From: Tannerella sp.
Lineage (GTDB): Bacteria; Bacteroidota; Bacteroidia; Bacteroidales; Tannerellaceae
Length of the DNA stretch: 6,086 nucleotides
Assembly (NCBI GenBank): GCA_031290635.1
Contig: JAITNE010000065.1
Location: 1 to 6,086, forward strand
Reading direction: 5' to 3'
The translations under genes were made by a program, and so were the position numbers. The notes below the pieces were generated by a model. It did not search any database, had not been told where the DNA came from, and saw only the letters and a list, made by a program, of their open reading frames with translations. Shown here piece after piece: positions 1 through 6,086 of the stretch. Position 1 is the stretch's first letter. Every line of letters begins with the position of its first letter.

Positions 1-777
1 TCGCTATATGAGCTGACCGAAAGCATCGTCCGTCTGTATGAGAACGATTTTCCGGAGAACGAACTCGTTTTTATTCAGGCATTTATTGATATTGTGGCCG
101 AACAAGGGAGCAAAGACTTTACCGATATTGCTCATTTCCTCGATTGGTGGACAGAGGAAGGCGCACGTAAAGAGAGAATTAAAACCCCTGATACTCAGAA
201 CGCTATCCGTATTATGTCTATACATAAATCTAAAGGTCTCGGTTTCAAGGCCGTGATTATTCCGTTTGCAGAATGGAAGTTGGAACCCCGCGATGAGACG
301 CTCTGGTGCAAACCTTCGCGTCCTCCATTCAGCCGCATGTACATCACGCCCGTCAGATATGACAAAGACCTCCGAAACACTATTTTTGCAGCTGATTATT
401 TTCATGAGAAACTGCTTTCTTATATTGATAATCTGAATGTTATGTACGTAGCGTTCACCCGCGCAAAAGAAGAGTTGATAGTCATGTCGCCGCAACCAAA
501 GACGGATAACATAGCGGTAGCGGGGCTGCTTTGGAAGGGTTGCTTCCATAATGGCGAAGTTGACCCCGAAAGCGGCGTTTATTCCGATCCCGAAAACGGC
601 GTTTATGAGACAGGTGCAGATTGGAATCCACGGTCAGCCGATAGTTCAAGCGCTCAAATATCTGGCAGTGAGCTTTATACAGAGATTCATACGGAAAGAT
701 ATTATTCCATATCGCCGGAAGGACGCCTTCAATTACGCCTTCATTTAGACGAAAATTCTCATAATTTGCAAATTTAA
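1..777 (+). CDS. UvrD/AddA(RecB)-like superfamily 1 DNA helicase, C-terminal part (5' end outside window)
   Basis: The reading frame is open from base 1 to the TAA at 775-777, giving 258 residues of a protein whose N-terminus, with the Walker motifs, lies upstream. Two superfamily 1 helicase motifs are visible: IHKSKGLGF (fragment residues 74-82), the motif before strand beta of domain 2A, and MYVAFTRAKEEL (148-159), motif VI with the arginine that contacts ATP. The spacing and the stretch between them (WKLEPRDETLWCKP, then PVRYDKDLRNTIFA) recall the AddA/RecB-like helicases of Bacteroides, which act with an AddB-type nuclease in double-strand break processing; this is from memory of the family. 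After motif VI only about 100 residues remain. They end at RLQLRLHLDENSHNLQI, so the RecB-family nuclease region expected further on is not seen. A short tandem duplication lies at 562-609. The helicase call is firm; AddA rather than another UvrD relative is inference. Confidence 0.88.
   Translation, partial: SLYELTESIVRLYENDFPENELVFIQAFIDIVAEQGSKDFTDIAHFLDWWTEEGARKERIKTPDTQNAIRIMSIHKSKGLGFKAVIIPFAEWKLEPRDETLWCKPSRPPFSRMYITPVRYDKDLRNTIFAADYFHEKLLSYIDNLNVMYVAFTRAKEELIVMSPQPKTDNIAVAGLLWKGCFHNGEVDPESGVYSDPENGVYETGADWNPRSADSSSAQISGSELYTEIHTERYYSISPEGRLQLRLHLDENSHNLQI
562..609 (+). repeat. 24-base tandem duplication inside the helicase gene
   Basis: Two adjacent 24-base units (562-585 and 586-609) differ at 5 positions, and the first 21 bases at only 2. 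They are in frame and encode DPESGVYS followed by DPENGVYE. They lie in the poorly conserved tail after helicase motif VI, so the duplication probably lengthens a surface loop or linker without disturbing the motor. The near identity at silent positions favours a recent duplication over protein-level convergence. Confidence 0.75.
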
Positions 778-787
778 AGTCGATTTT

Positions 788-819
788 CTTGGTTATTAAT
801 TAAAAAAGCACTACTTTTG
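788..819 (+). promoter_or_regulatory. Bacteroidota-type promoter for psd-pssA
   Basis: A -7 box TACTTTTG (812-819) matches the Bacteroidota consensus TAnnTTTG exactly. CTTG (788-791) matches three of four bases of the TTTG -33 box, with a 20-base spacer, which is the usual 19-21. The box lies between the helicase stop (777) and psd. Transcription would be expected to begin roughly 5-8 bases after the box, near 824-827. That is almost at the first ATG (828) and about 10-13 bases before the second (837), which bears on the choice of psd start. Confidence 0.65.
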
Positions 820-836
820 TCGCATTAATGAGAGAC

Positions 837-1550
837 ATGCGTAAAGTAAAAAGAATCAAAGTACACAAGGTACACAGAGAAGGGACCGGCTTGTTGCTGT
901 CGTTGTTTACGGTATTGTTTATCGTAAACATGTCCTTGTATTATACCATAGACAACATGTTTGTTTTCTATGGAGTATTGACTGTTTCCGCCGTTCTGTT
1001 CCTTATAGTATTGAACTTTTTCCGCAGCCCGTACCGCCGCTTTCCGTTTGATTCCGAAGGCTTGGTTATCGCGCCTGCCGACGGTACTATTGTGGCTATA
1101 GAAGAGGTGATGGAAAACGAATATTTTCATGAGAAACGCATCCAAGTATCGATTTTCATGTCTGTATTCAATGTTCATGCAAACTGGTTTCCGGTGAACG
1201 GCTCAGTCAAGTACGTTGCACATCAGGATGGTCGCTTTAAGGCGGCTTATCTTCCTAAAAGCAGCACCGACAACGAGCGTTCGACGATTGTCATGACGAC
1301 CGATTATGGCGTTGACATTCTTGCCCGCCAGATTGCAGGGGCGATGGCTCGGCGAATAGTTACTTACGCCAGGGCTGGCGAGCGCTGTTTGGTGGATGAG
1401 CAGATGGGCTTCATTAAGTTCGGTTCAAGGGTTGATACATTTTTGCCCCTTGATTCGGATATTTTAGTTGAGCTTGACCAGAAAGTAACAGGTAATCAGA
1501 CGCCGATAGCCCGTCTCGGCAAAATAACTTATACTCCAAAAGCAGAATGA
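837..1550 (+). CDS. psd: Phosphatidylserine decarboxylase proenzyme (short, membrane-anchored type)
   Basis: Decarboxylates phosphatidylserine to phosphatidylethanolamine at the inner membrane. It is a pyruvoyl enzyme that cuts itself into a beta chain and an alpha chain. With the start at 837 the protein has 237 residues. The cleavage site is FGSR (195-198), so cutting between Gly196 and Ser197 would make the pyruvoyl group; the short family has this Gly-Ser-Arg where long forms have LGST. APADG (79-83, Asp82) and NVHANW (112-117, His114) fit the Asp and His that assist self-cleavage. Two hydrophobic stretches (about 18-38 and 41-62) are likely membrane anchors. The frame also has an ATG at 828 (240 residues). 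I prefer 837 because it puts 12 residues before the conserved HREGT, as I recall for Bacteroides homologues, and because the promoter predicts almost no leader for 828. It overlaps pssA by 4 bases. Confidence 0.94.
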   Translation: MRKVKRIKVHKVHREGTGLLLSLFTVLFIVNMSLYYTIDNMFVFYGVLTVSAVLFLIVLNFFRSPYRRFPFDSEGLVIAPADGTIVAIEEVMENEYFHEKRIQVSIFMSVFNVHANWFPVNGSVKYVAHQDGRFKAAYLPKSSTDNERSTIVMTTDYGVDILARQIAGAMARRIVTYARAGERCLVDEQMGFIKFGSRVDTFLPLDSDILVELDQKVTGNQTPIARLGKITYTPKAE

Positions 1551-2260
1551 AGTCGATACTCAAAAGCATTCCTAACACGCTGACATGCTGCAATCTTGCT
1601 TGCGGCTTTTACGCTTCCGTAGAAGGAATATCCGGCAACTATCAACTTGCTATGTATGCTGTCTTTGCGGCTGCGGTCTTCGATTTTTTAGATGGTCTGG
1701 CTGCACGCCTGCTGAAAGCATTCTCGCCTATCGGCAAAGACCTCGATTCGCTGGCCGACTTAGTCAGTTTCGGAGTAGCTCCCGGCTTGGCTCTATTCAG
1801 TTGCCTTGACGCTCAGTTGCATAGCCTTGAGTGGTATGCTTTTCCGGCAGCCAAACTATTCCTCCTCGCCGCGTTTGCCATACCGGTATTCTCGGCGTTG
1901 AGATTAGCCAAGTTCAACATCGACACGCGGCAGAAGACCTCTTTCATAGGATTGCCCGTACCGGCGCACGCTCTGTTGTGGTCTTCGCTCGTAGTAGCCA
2001 TATCAACCTCATGCGGTTTGGGATGCGAGTTGCTCCTTGTCTCTCTCTCGGTGTTCGCTGTTGCGACCTCCCTGCTCCTCGTGTCCGAGATACCGATGTT
2101 TTCGCTTAAAATGTCGTCACTCGCATGGAAAGACGCCAAAATCGTCTATATTCAGATAGCTGTTTCAGCTGTTCTTGTAGCATTTATGGGAGTATTGGGC
2201 ATATCCGTCGCCGTGATTTTTTATATCCTCTTATCATTGGCGACAAAAAAAAAGACGTAA
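1547..2260 (+). CDS. pssA: CDP-diacylglycerol--serine O-phosphatidyltransferase (phosphatidylserine synthase)
   Basis: Transfers a phosphatidyl group from CDP-diacylglycerol to L-serine, giving phosphatidylserine and CMP, the substrate for the Psd encoded just upstream. The 237-residue protein carries the complete CDP-alcohol phosphatidyltransferase signature DGxxARx8GxxxDxxxD: Asp49, Gly50, Ala53, Arg54, Gly63, Asp67 and Asp71; the aspartates bind the catalytic metal ions. Features typical of the bacterial class II (membrane) PssA follow: DLVSFGVAPG (71-80) and the FNID...FIGLPVPAHA stretch (123-141). Much of the rest is hydrophobic, with several likely membrane helices at about 33-48, 76-88, 101-120, 141-156, 162-182 and 198-230. 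The ATG overlaps the psd stop as ATGA, which suggests coupled translation. The coding end contains nine consecutive A bases (2245-2253) encoding the Lys-rich C-terminus TKKKT. Identification is secure from the signature and the operon partner. Confidence 0.95.
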   Translation: MKSILKSIPNTLTCCNLACGFYASVEGISGNYQLAMYAVFAAAVFDFLDGLAARLLKAFSPIGKDLDSLADLVSFGVAPGLALFSCLDAQLHSLEWYAFPAAKLFLLAAFAIPVFSALRLAKFNIDTRQKTSFIGLPVPAHALLWSSLVVAISTSCGLGCELLLVSLSVFAVATSLLLVSEIPMFSLKMSSLAWKDAKIVYIQIAVSAVLVAFMGVLGISVAVIFYILLSLATKKKT

Positions 2261-2285
2261 AATGCAGTTTCTAAAAAAAAATACG

Positions 2286-2293
2286 TATCTTTG
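2286..2293 (+). promoter_or_regulatory. Likely -7 promoter box for secDF
   Basis: TATCTTTG matches TAnnTTTG exactly and is followed by CGGC, a common sequel in Bacteroidota promoters. No good TTTG -33 box sits 19-21 bases upstream (AATG at 2261-2264 is the nearest, with a 21-base spacer), so the call rests on the -7 box and its position between pssA and secDF. Transcription would start near 2298-2301 and give an A/T-rich leader of about 50 bases with no Shine-Dalgarno sequence. No terminator is apparent between pssA and this box, so read-through from psd-pssA is also possible. Confidence 0.55.
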
Positions 2294-2348
2294 CGGCTTG
2301 AAATTTGTAAAATTGATTATAATTAACAACATAAATATATAGAAATCA

Positions 2349-5300
2349 ATGCAAAACAAAGGATTTGTAAGAGTATTTGCTATTCTGTTAGCGTTAGTTT
2401 GTGTCTTCTATCTATCGTTCTCTTTTGTAACGAACAGGTACAACAACGCAGCCGAAGAGTATGCTAACGGTGATGCGGCTAAAGAGGTTTATTATCTCGA
2501 TTCGCTTGCTAATAAGAAAGTATGGCTGGGCTATACATTAAAACAATGTAGAGAAAACGAGATTACCTTAGGCCTTGACCTCAAGGGCGGTATGAACGTT
2601 ACCCTTGAATTGAACGTAGCGGACGTTATACGGTCGCTGTCGAACAACAACAAGGATGAGAATTTCAACAAAGCCCTCGACGCAGCCTACGCAAGGCAGT
2701 CAACAAGCCAAAGCGGGTATATCAACCTGTTTGTTGAAGAATACAAGAAGCTTGACCCGGGAGCGCGCTTGTCGCCTCTTTTCGCCAACTTCGAAATGAA
2801 GGACAAGATTACAGCACAAAGTACAGACGCTGAGGTAATAACCATTCTGCGCCGCGAATTGCAGAGCGCGATTGACAATTCGTTTAATGTACTGCGCACG
2901 CGTATAGACCGTTTCGGTGTAGTATCGCCTAATATACAGAGGCTTGAGACCGACGGACGTATTCTCGTCGAGTTGCCGGGCGTTAAAGAGCCTGAGCGTG
3001 TGCGTAAACTGTTGCAGGGAAGCGCTAACCTCGAGTTTTGGGAGACCTACGACTATACGCAATTGTATCAGCAGTTAGTCGAAGCCGACGGCGTTCTGGC
3101 AAGGATGCTCGAAAGCGAGACGGTTACAACAACAGAGAGCGTTACCGACGAAACAGCTATCGACGAAACAGCAAGTCTTGCCGACAATACGCCTACAGAG
3201 CCTGCCGCTACGGATGACGCCTTAGAGGTGGATTCATTATTAGACCAGATAGATACAGATAAAGAGGATATTACGCAGACAGAAGCCGAATTTGCTAAAG
3301 AGCATCCGCTGTTTGCCGTACTTAATCCTAATACTTATAACGGTCAGATAGCTCCCGGCCCTGTAGTAGGAGTAGCGAGCAAGCTGAATATGGCTAAAGT
3401 TGACAGTCTGCTCAACCTTCGTCAAGTCAAGGAAGTACTGCCTAACAACGTGAAGTTTCGCTGGGCTGTAAAGGCATTAGACGAGAACGAGCAATACTAT
3501 CAGTTGTATGCTATGAAGATAACCAAGCGCGACGGTTCGCCTGCGCTTAGCGGAGACGTCGTTACCGACGCTAAAGCCGACTTCGACCAAGGCAAGATGG
3601 TAGCTCGCGCCGAGCAGGTAGTCAGCATGACTATGAACGCCGAAGGCGCTAAGGAATGGGCGCGACTGACAAAAGACAATATCGGTAACTGTGTAGCTAT
3701 AGTCCTCGACGAACTCGTTTATTCGGCTCCCCGCGTCAATGCGGAAATAACCGGTGGACGCTCGCAGATAACGGGCGATTTCTCAGTCGAAGAGGCTAAG
3801 GACTTGGCTAATGTGCTTAACTCAGGTAAGATGGCTGCAACGGTCAATATTGCACAGGAAGATATTGTAGGCCCCTCGTTAGGTCAGGAAGCCATAAATG
3901 CCGGTCTTATCTCATTCATCATAGCGCTGGCAGTGCTGATGACATACATGTGCCTGATTTACGGATTTGTTCCCGGAATGATTGCTAACGGCGCTCTGAT
4001 ACTGAATATATTCTTTACCTTCGGTATTCTTGCTTCGTTCAAGGCCGTGCTTACGCTACCCGGTATTGCCGGTATGGTGCTTACGCTCGGTATGGCGGTT
4101 GACGCTAACGTACTTATATATGAACGTACTAAAGAAGAGTTGCGGGCAGGTAAACAGATAGCTCGCGCCATAGCCGACGGTTACAGCAATGCGTTCTCGG
4201 CTATCTTCGACGGTAACCTCACGACAATGATTACCGGCATCGTGCTTTTCATCTTTGGAACCGGCCCTATTAAAGGCTTCGCATGGACACTGCTGATAGG
4301 TATTGCCTGTTCGTTCCTTACAGCCGTCTTCCTCACCCGTATCGTTTATGAATGGTTGATTGCTAAGGATAATATCAAGAACCTCACCTTCCAAACACGT
4401 ATCTCGAAGAATTTCCTCTCAAGTCCGAAGTTCGACTTTCTCGGACGTCGCAAGGTAGGCTTCCTGGTACCTGCTGCTATCATCGTCTTAGGCTCTATCT
4501 CGCTGTTCACCTTAGGATTGAACACAGGTATCGACTTCACCGGCGGTCGCAACTATGTAGTGCGCTTCGACCGTGAAGTGAGCACCGACGATGTCCGTAC
4601 TTCACTCGACGCCCAACTGGACGGCTCGGTCAGCGTTATCACTATAGGCACATCCAATCAGGTGCGCGTCTCGACTAACTACAAGATAGCCGACAACAGT
4701 ATCAGCGTGGATGAAGAAATAGAGAACAAGCTATTTGAAGGAGTAAAAGAGTTCTTGCCCGAAGGCACAACCTTTAGCCAATTTATCGGCAGCAACATTC
4801 AGAGTTCGCAAAAAGTAGGGCCGAGCATGGCAGACGATATTAAGAACGCCGCAATTATGGCAGTTATCTTCGCTATGTTTTTTATGGCGCTCTATATACT
4901 GATGCGCTTCCGCGATATAGGTTTCTCTGTCGGCGTCTTCGTCTCGGTGCTCGTTACTACACTGTGTATTGTCGCCTCCTATACTCTTCTCTGGAAGATA
5001 TTGCCGTTCTCGATGGAAGTTGACCAGACGTTTATAGCAGCTATCCTGACGATTATCGGTTACTCAATTAACGATACTGTCGTTGTGTTCGACCGTATCC
5101 GCGAGACTATCCACGATTATCCTAAACGCGAACGTTATAAGGTTATCAACGATGCTCTGAACTCAACCCTTGCCCGTACTTTCAACACATCTATTTCAAC
5201 TCTTATTGTTGTGTTGTGTATCTTCGCGCTTGGTGGCGCCACAATCCGCAGTTTCACTTTCGCAATCATGCTCGGCGTGATTATCGGAACGTACTCAACG

Positions 5301-5372
5301 CTCTTTGTAGCCACCCCAATAGCTTATGAAATACAAAGAAGGCGAATAGCGAAGAAAGCGCTTGAGAAGTAG
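2349..5372 (+). CDS. secDF: Fused protein translocase subunit SecDF
   Basis: An inner-membrane RND-type subunit that uses the proton gradient to pull proteins out of SecYEG during SecA-driven export. It has 1007 residues, as usual for fused Bacteroidota SecDF. The SecD half has membrane helix 1 (about 7-27), the signature LGLDLKGG (74-81), a large periplasmic part, then GPSLGQEAINAGL (508-520) and five helices (about 515-664). These include GMAVDANVLIYER (581-593), whose Asp585 should match the proton-relay Asp340 of Thermus SecDF. The SecF half has a helix (702-723), TGIDFTGG (726-733), a periplasmic part, and five helices (about 832-992). Among these, GYSINDTVVVFDRIRE (904-919) carries Asp909, the likely match of Thermus Asp637. 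Residues 255-314 are an acidic insert (20 Asp/Glu, one Lys). The start at 2349 gives the usual MQNKGFV opening. It has its own likely promoter and ends in TAG. Confidence 0.97.
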   Translation: MQNKGFVRVFAILLALVCVFYLSFSFVTNRYNNAAEEYANGDAAKEVYYLDSLANKKVWLGYTLKQCRENEITLGLDLKGGMNVTLELNVADVIRSLSNNNKDENFNKALDAAYARQSTSQSGYINLFVEEYKKLDPGARLSPLFANFEMKDKITAQSTDAEVITILRRELQSAIDNSFNVLRTRIDRFGVVSPNIQRLETDGRILVELPGVKEPERVRKLLQGSANLEFWETYDYTQLYQQLVEADGVLARMLESETVTTTESVTDETAIDETASLADNTPTEPAATDDALEVDSLLDQIDTDKEDITQTEAEFAKEHPLFAVLNPNTYNGQIAPGPVVGVASKLNMAKVDSLLNLRQVKEVLPNNVKFRWAVKALDENEQYYQLYAMKITKRDGSPALSGDVVTDAKADFDQGKMVARAEQVVSMTMNAEGAKEWARLTKDNIGNCVAIVLDELVYSAPRVNAEITGGRSQITGDFSVEEAKDLANVLNSGKMAATVNIAQEDIVGPSLGQEAINAGLISFIIALAVLMTYMCLIYGFVPGMIANGALILNIFFTFGILASFKAVLTLPGIAGMVLTLGMAVDANVLIYERTKEELRAGKQIARAIADGYSNAFSAIFDGNLTTMITGIVLFIFGTGPIKGFAWTLLIGIACSFLTAVFLTRIVYEWLIAKDNIKNLTFQTRISKNFLSSPKFDFLGRRKVGFLVPAAIIVLGSISLFTLGLNTGIDFTGGRNYVVRFDREVSTDDVRTSLDAQLDGSVSVITIGTSNQVRVSTNYKIADNSISVDEEIENKLFEGVKEFLPEGTTFSQFIGSNIQSSQKVGPSMADDIKNAAIMAVIFAMFFMALYILMRFRDIGFSVGVFVSVLVTTLCIVASYTLLWKILPFSMEVDQTFIAAILTIIGYSINDTVVVFDRIRETIHDYPKRERYKVINDALNSTLARTFNTSISTLIVVLCIFALGGATIRSFTFAIMLGVIIGTYSTLFVATPIAYEIQRRRIAKKALEK
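3144..3173 (+). repeat. 15-base tandem repeat in the acidic SecDF insert
   Basis: Two adjacent 15-base units (3144-3158 and 3159-3173) are identical at 13 positions and encode TDETA then IDETA (SecDF residues 266-275). They lie inside the Thr/Asp/Glu-rich insert of the SecD periplasmic region. A repeat like this fits a disordered linker that changes length by duplication. Confidence 0.6.
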
Positions 5373-5391
5373 GGCTGGGCTTGCCCCTGCC
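5373..5391 (+). terminator. Possible weak hairpin just after secDF
   Basis: GGC-T-GGG (5373-5379) can pair with CCC-T-GCC (5385-5391) around a 5-base loop, giving six G-C pairs interrupted by one T-T mismatch. It starts directly after the secDF TAG. No T-run follows immediately; the nearest, six T at about 5428-5433, is some 35 bases downstream. It is therefore not a standard intrinsic terminator, though a hairpin here could protect the 3' end of the transcript. Confidence 0.3.
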
Positions 5392-5438
5392 ATTGCCTGC
5401 TGCCAATTGAGAATTATACAATAATCGTTTTTTAGAAA

Positions 5439-5470
5439 TTTATTAATGGATTAAATCATGTATATATTTT
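5439..5470 (+). promoter_or_regulatory. Weak Bacteroidota-type promoter match before the lipoprotein gene
   Basis: TATATTTT (5463-5470) matches seven of eight positions of TAnnTTTG, lacking the final G. TTTA (5439-5442) matches three of four bases of the -33 box at a 20-base spacing. The surrounding sequence is very A/T-rich, so chance matches are likely. If real, transcription would start near 5475-5478, only a few bases before the ATG at 5481. Confidence 0.3.
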
Positions 5471-5480
5471 ACAACAAATT

Positions 5481-6086
5481 ATGAAATTTATACAGAACAA
5501 GTTGGTCGTATTTTTCATCATTGTAACGGCTTTCAGTAGTTGTGAAAATGTTGGAAAAAATAAGGAAGTAACTACTACTAAACCTCCTGCATCGTTTTCT
5601 TTTGTAGCGAACCAGTGTGGCGGCAATGTGTGGTACAAACCGGATGGAACTATCGTAAACGGACATATTGATGAAAGTTTCGGCAATCGCGATTTATGGC
5701 CCGAATTAATAGAGAATCTGAAACGGACAGGCGGTTCATTTTCGCTATATGCGGCTGAAATAGGTTATATGTCTTCCGAAAACGGTTTTCTTTCGATCGT
5801 AAAATCAGAAGGAATACCGGTATCCGTAGAAATGCCTGGATTTACTGCGTGTATTCCCGGCGCTTTGCTGGGCGAATCCGAACTGAACGGAAAGACGGTT
5901 GACGGGAAAAACCTGTTTTCTACCAGATACGGAATTACCCATTCTGATAACAGAATTGACCCCGATGAAAAAGGCTGGTTCGTGACTAAAGACGGGCAGC
6001 CTTTCATTCCCGATGAAATTCTTTTTGACGAGCGAATCCCTAACCTGCTCCCCCAATTCGACGCCGATATTCTTGCCAACACGAAA
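5481..6086 (+). CDS. Predicted lipoprotein of unknown function, N-terminal part (runs off the window)
   Basis: The frame opens at ATG 5481 and has no stop to the window end, giving 202 residues of an incomplete protein. The N-terminus is a lipoprotein signal peptide: MKFIQNK, a hydrophobic core (8-18), then FSSC with the lipid-bearing Cys21. A Lys/Thr/Pro-rich linker follows (about 25-38). The mature part begins around SFVANQCGGNVWY. Its two further cysteines, Cys46 and Cys124, could form a disulfide. Hydrophobic strand-like segments such as GGSFSLYAAEIGY (84-96) and GIPVSVEMPGF (111-121) alternate with helix-like ones (LWPELIENLK, 72-81), and two contain an internal Glu. That rhythm would suit a TIM-barrel enzyme such as a glycoside hydrolase, but this is guesswork and I recognise no family. 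No start codon further upstream in this frame is better, and the lipoprotein signal supports 5481. Its promoter is uncertain. Confidence 0.85.
   Translation, partial: MKFIQNKLVVFFIIVTAFSSCENVGKNKEVTTTKPPASFSFVANQCGGNVWYKPDGTIVNGHIDESFGNRDLWPELIENLKRTGGSFSLYAAEIGYMSSENGFLSIVKSEGIPVSVEMPGFTACIPGALLGESELNGKTVDGKNLFSTRYGITHSDNRIDPDEKGWFVTKDGQPFIPDEILFDERIPNLLPQFDADILANTK

Noticed and set aside
4..549. 181-residue open frame on the - strand across the helicase gene
   Set aside because: The + strand frame here carries two helicase motifs and continues past both ends of this frame; the antisense product shows no recognisable motif and is Cys/Arg/His-rich in the way of shadow frames.
551..748. 65-residue + strand frame in the helicase 3' end
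   Set aside because: It lies wholly inside the helicase coding frame in another phase, with no leader or recognisable content.
825..1178. 117-residue - strand frame over psd
   Set aside because: Psd is certain on the + strand from its catalytic motifs; the antisense frame is low-complexity Tyr/Gln-rich shadow.
1813..2139. - strand frame (108 residues) and + strand frame 1831-2109 (92 residues) over pssA
   Set aside because: Both are overlaid on the conserved second half of PssA and have no features of their own.
2241..2285. Terminator between pssA and secDF
   Set aside because: The homopolymer runs are A on the + strand, with no G/C-rich stem before a T-run, so they do not fit an intrinsic terminator for pssA.
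2262..2342. 26-codon frame between pssA and secDF
   Set aside because: It spans the secDF -7 box and A/T-rich leader, has no ribosome-binding context beyond following the pssA stop, and is within chance expectation; it is kept only as part of the slippage observation.
5402..5414. AATT-GAG-AATT inverted repeat after secDF as a terminator
   Set aside because: A four-pair A/T stem with a three-base loop is too weak to act as a terminator.
5765..6082. 105-residue - strand frame over the lipoprotein gene
   Set aside because: The + strand frame has a lipoprotein signal and an uninterrupted 202 codons; the antisense frame is best explained as its shadow.

Overview
The window reads as ordinary chromosomal DNA of a member of the Bacteroidota, most likely Bacteroidales. 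Four lines of evidence point there: a fused SecDF with an acidic insert in its SecD periplasmic part; a short phosphatidylserine decarboxylase with a Gly-Ser-Arg cleavage site; TAnnTTTG-type -7 promoter boxes; and starts with A/T-rich leaders and no Shine-Dalgarno sequence. All recognisable genes are on the + strand.

Layout. Positions 1-777 hold the 3' end of a UvrD/AddA(RecB)-type helicase gene that stops unusually early after the helicase core. A good Bacteroidota promoter (788-819) follows, then a two-gene phosphatidylethanolamine operon: psd (837-1550, alternative start 828) and pssA (1547-2260), joined by a 4-base ATGA overlap. An 88-base A/T-rich gap carries a second -7 box (2286-2293) and leads into secDF (2349-5372), a 1007-residue fused protein-export subunit. 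A 108-base gap (5373-5480) holds a possible weak hairpin and a weak promoter match. The last gene (5481 to the window end, no stop reached) encodes a predicted lipoprotein of unknown function.

How the genes work together. PssA makes phosphatidylserine from CDP-diacylglycerol and serine, and Psd decarboxylates it to phosphatidylethanolamine, so the pair is a complete two-step branch. SecDF acts in the same inner membrane, using the proton gradient to help SecYEG/SecA export proteins. The lipoprotein would be one of the proteins exported by that route. The helicase belongs to DNA break repair and is functionally unrelated.

I see no mobile element, CRISPR array, tRNA or rRNA. The least explained items are the short C-terminus of the helicase, the right-edge lipoprotein, and the very short predicted leader of psd. 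I found no convincing new multi-gene system.
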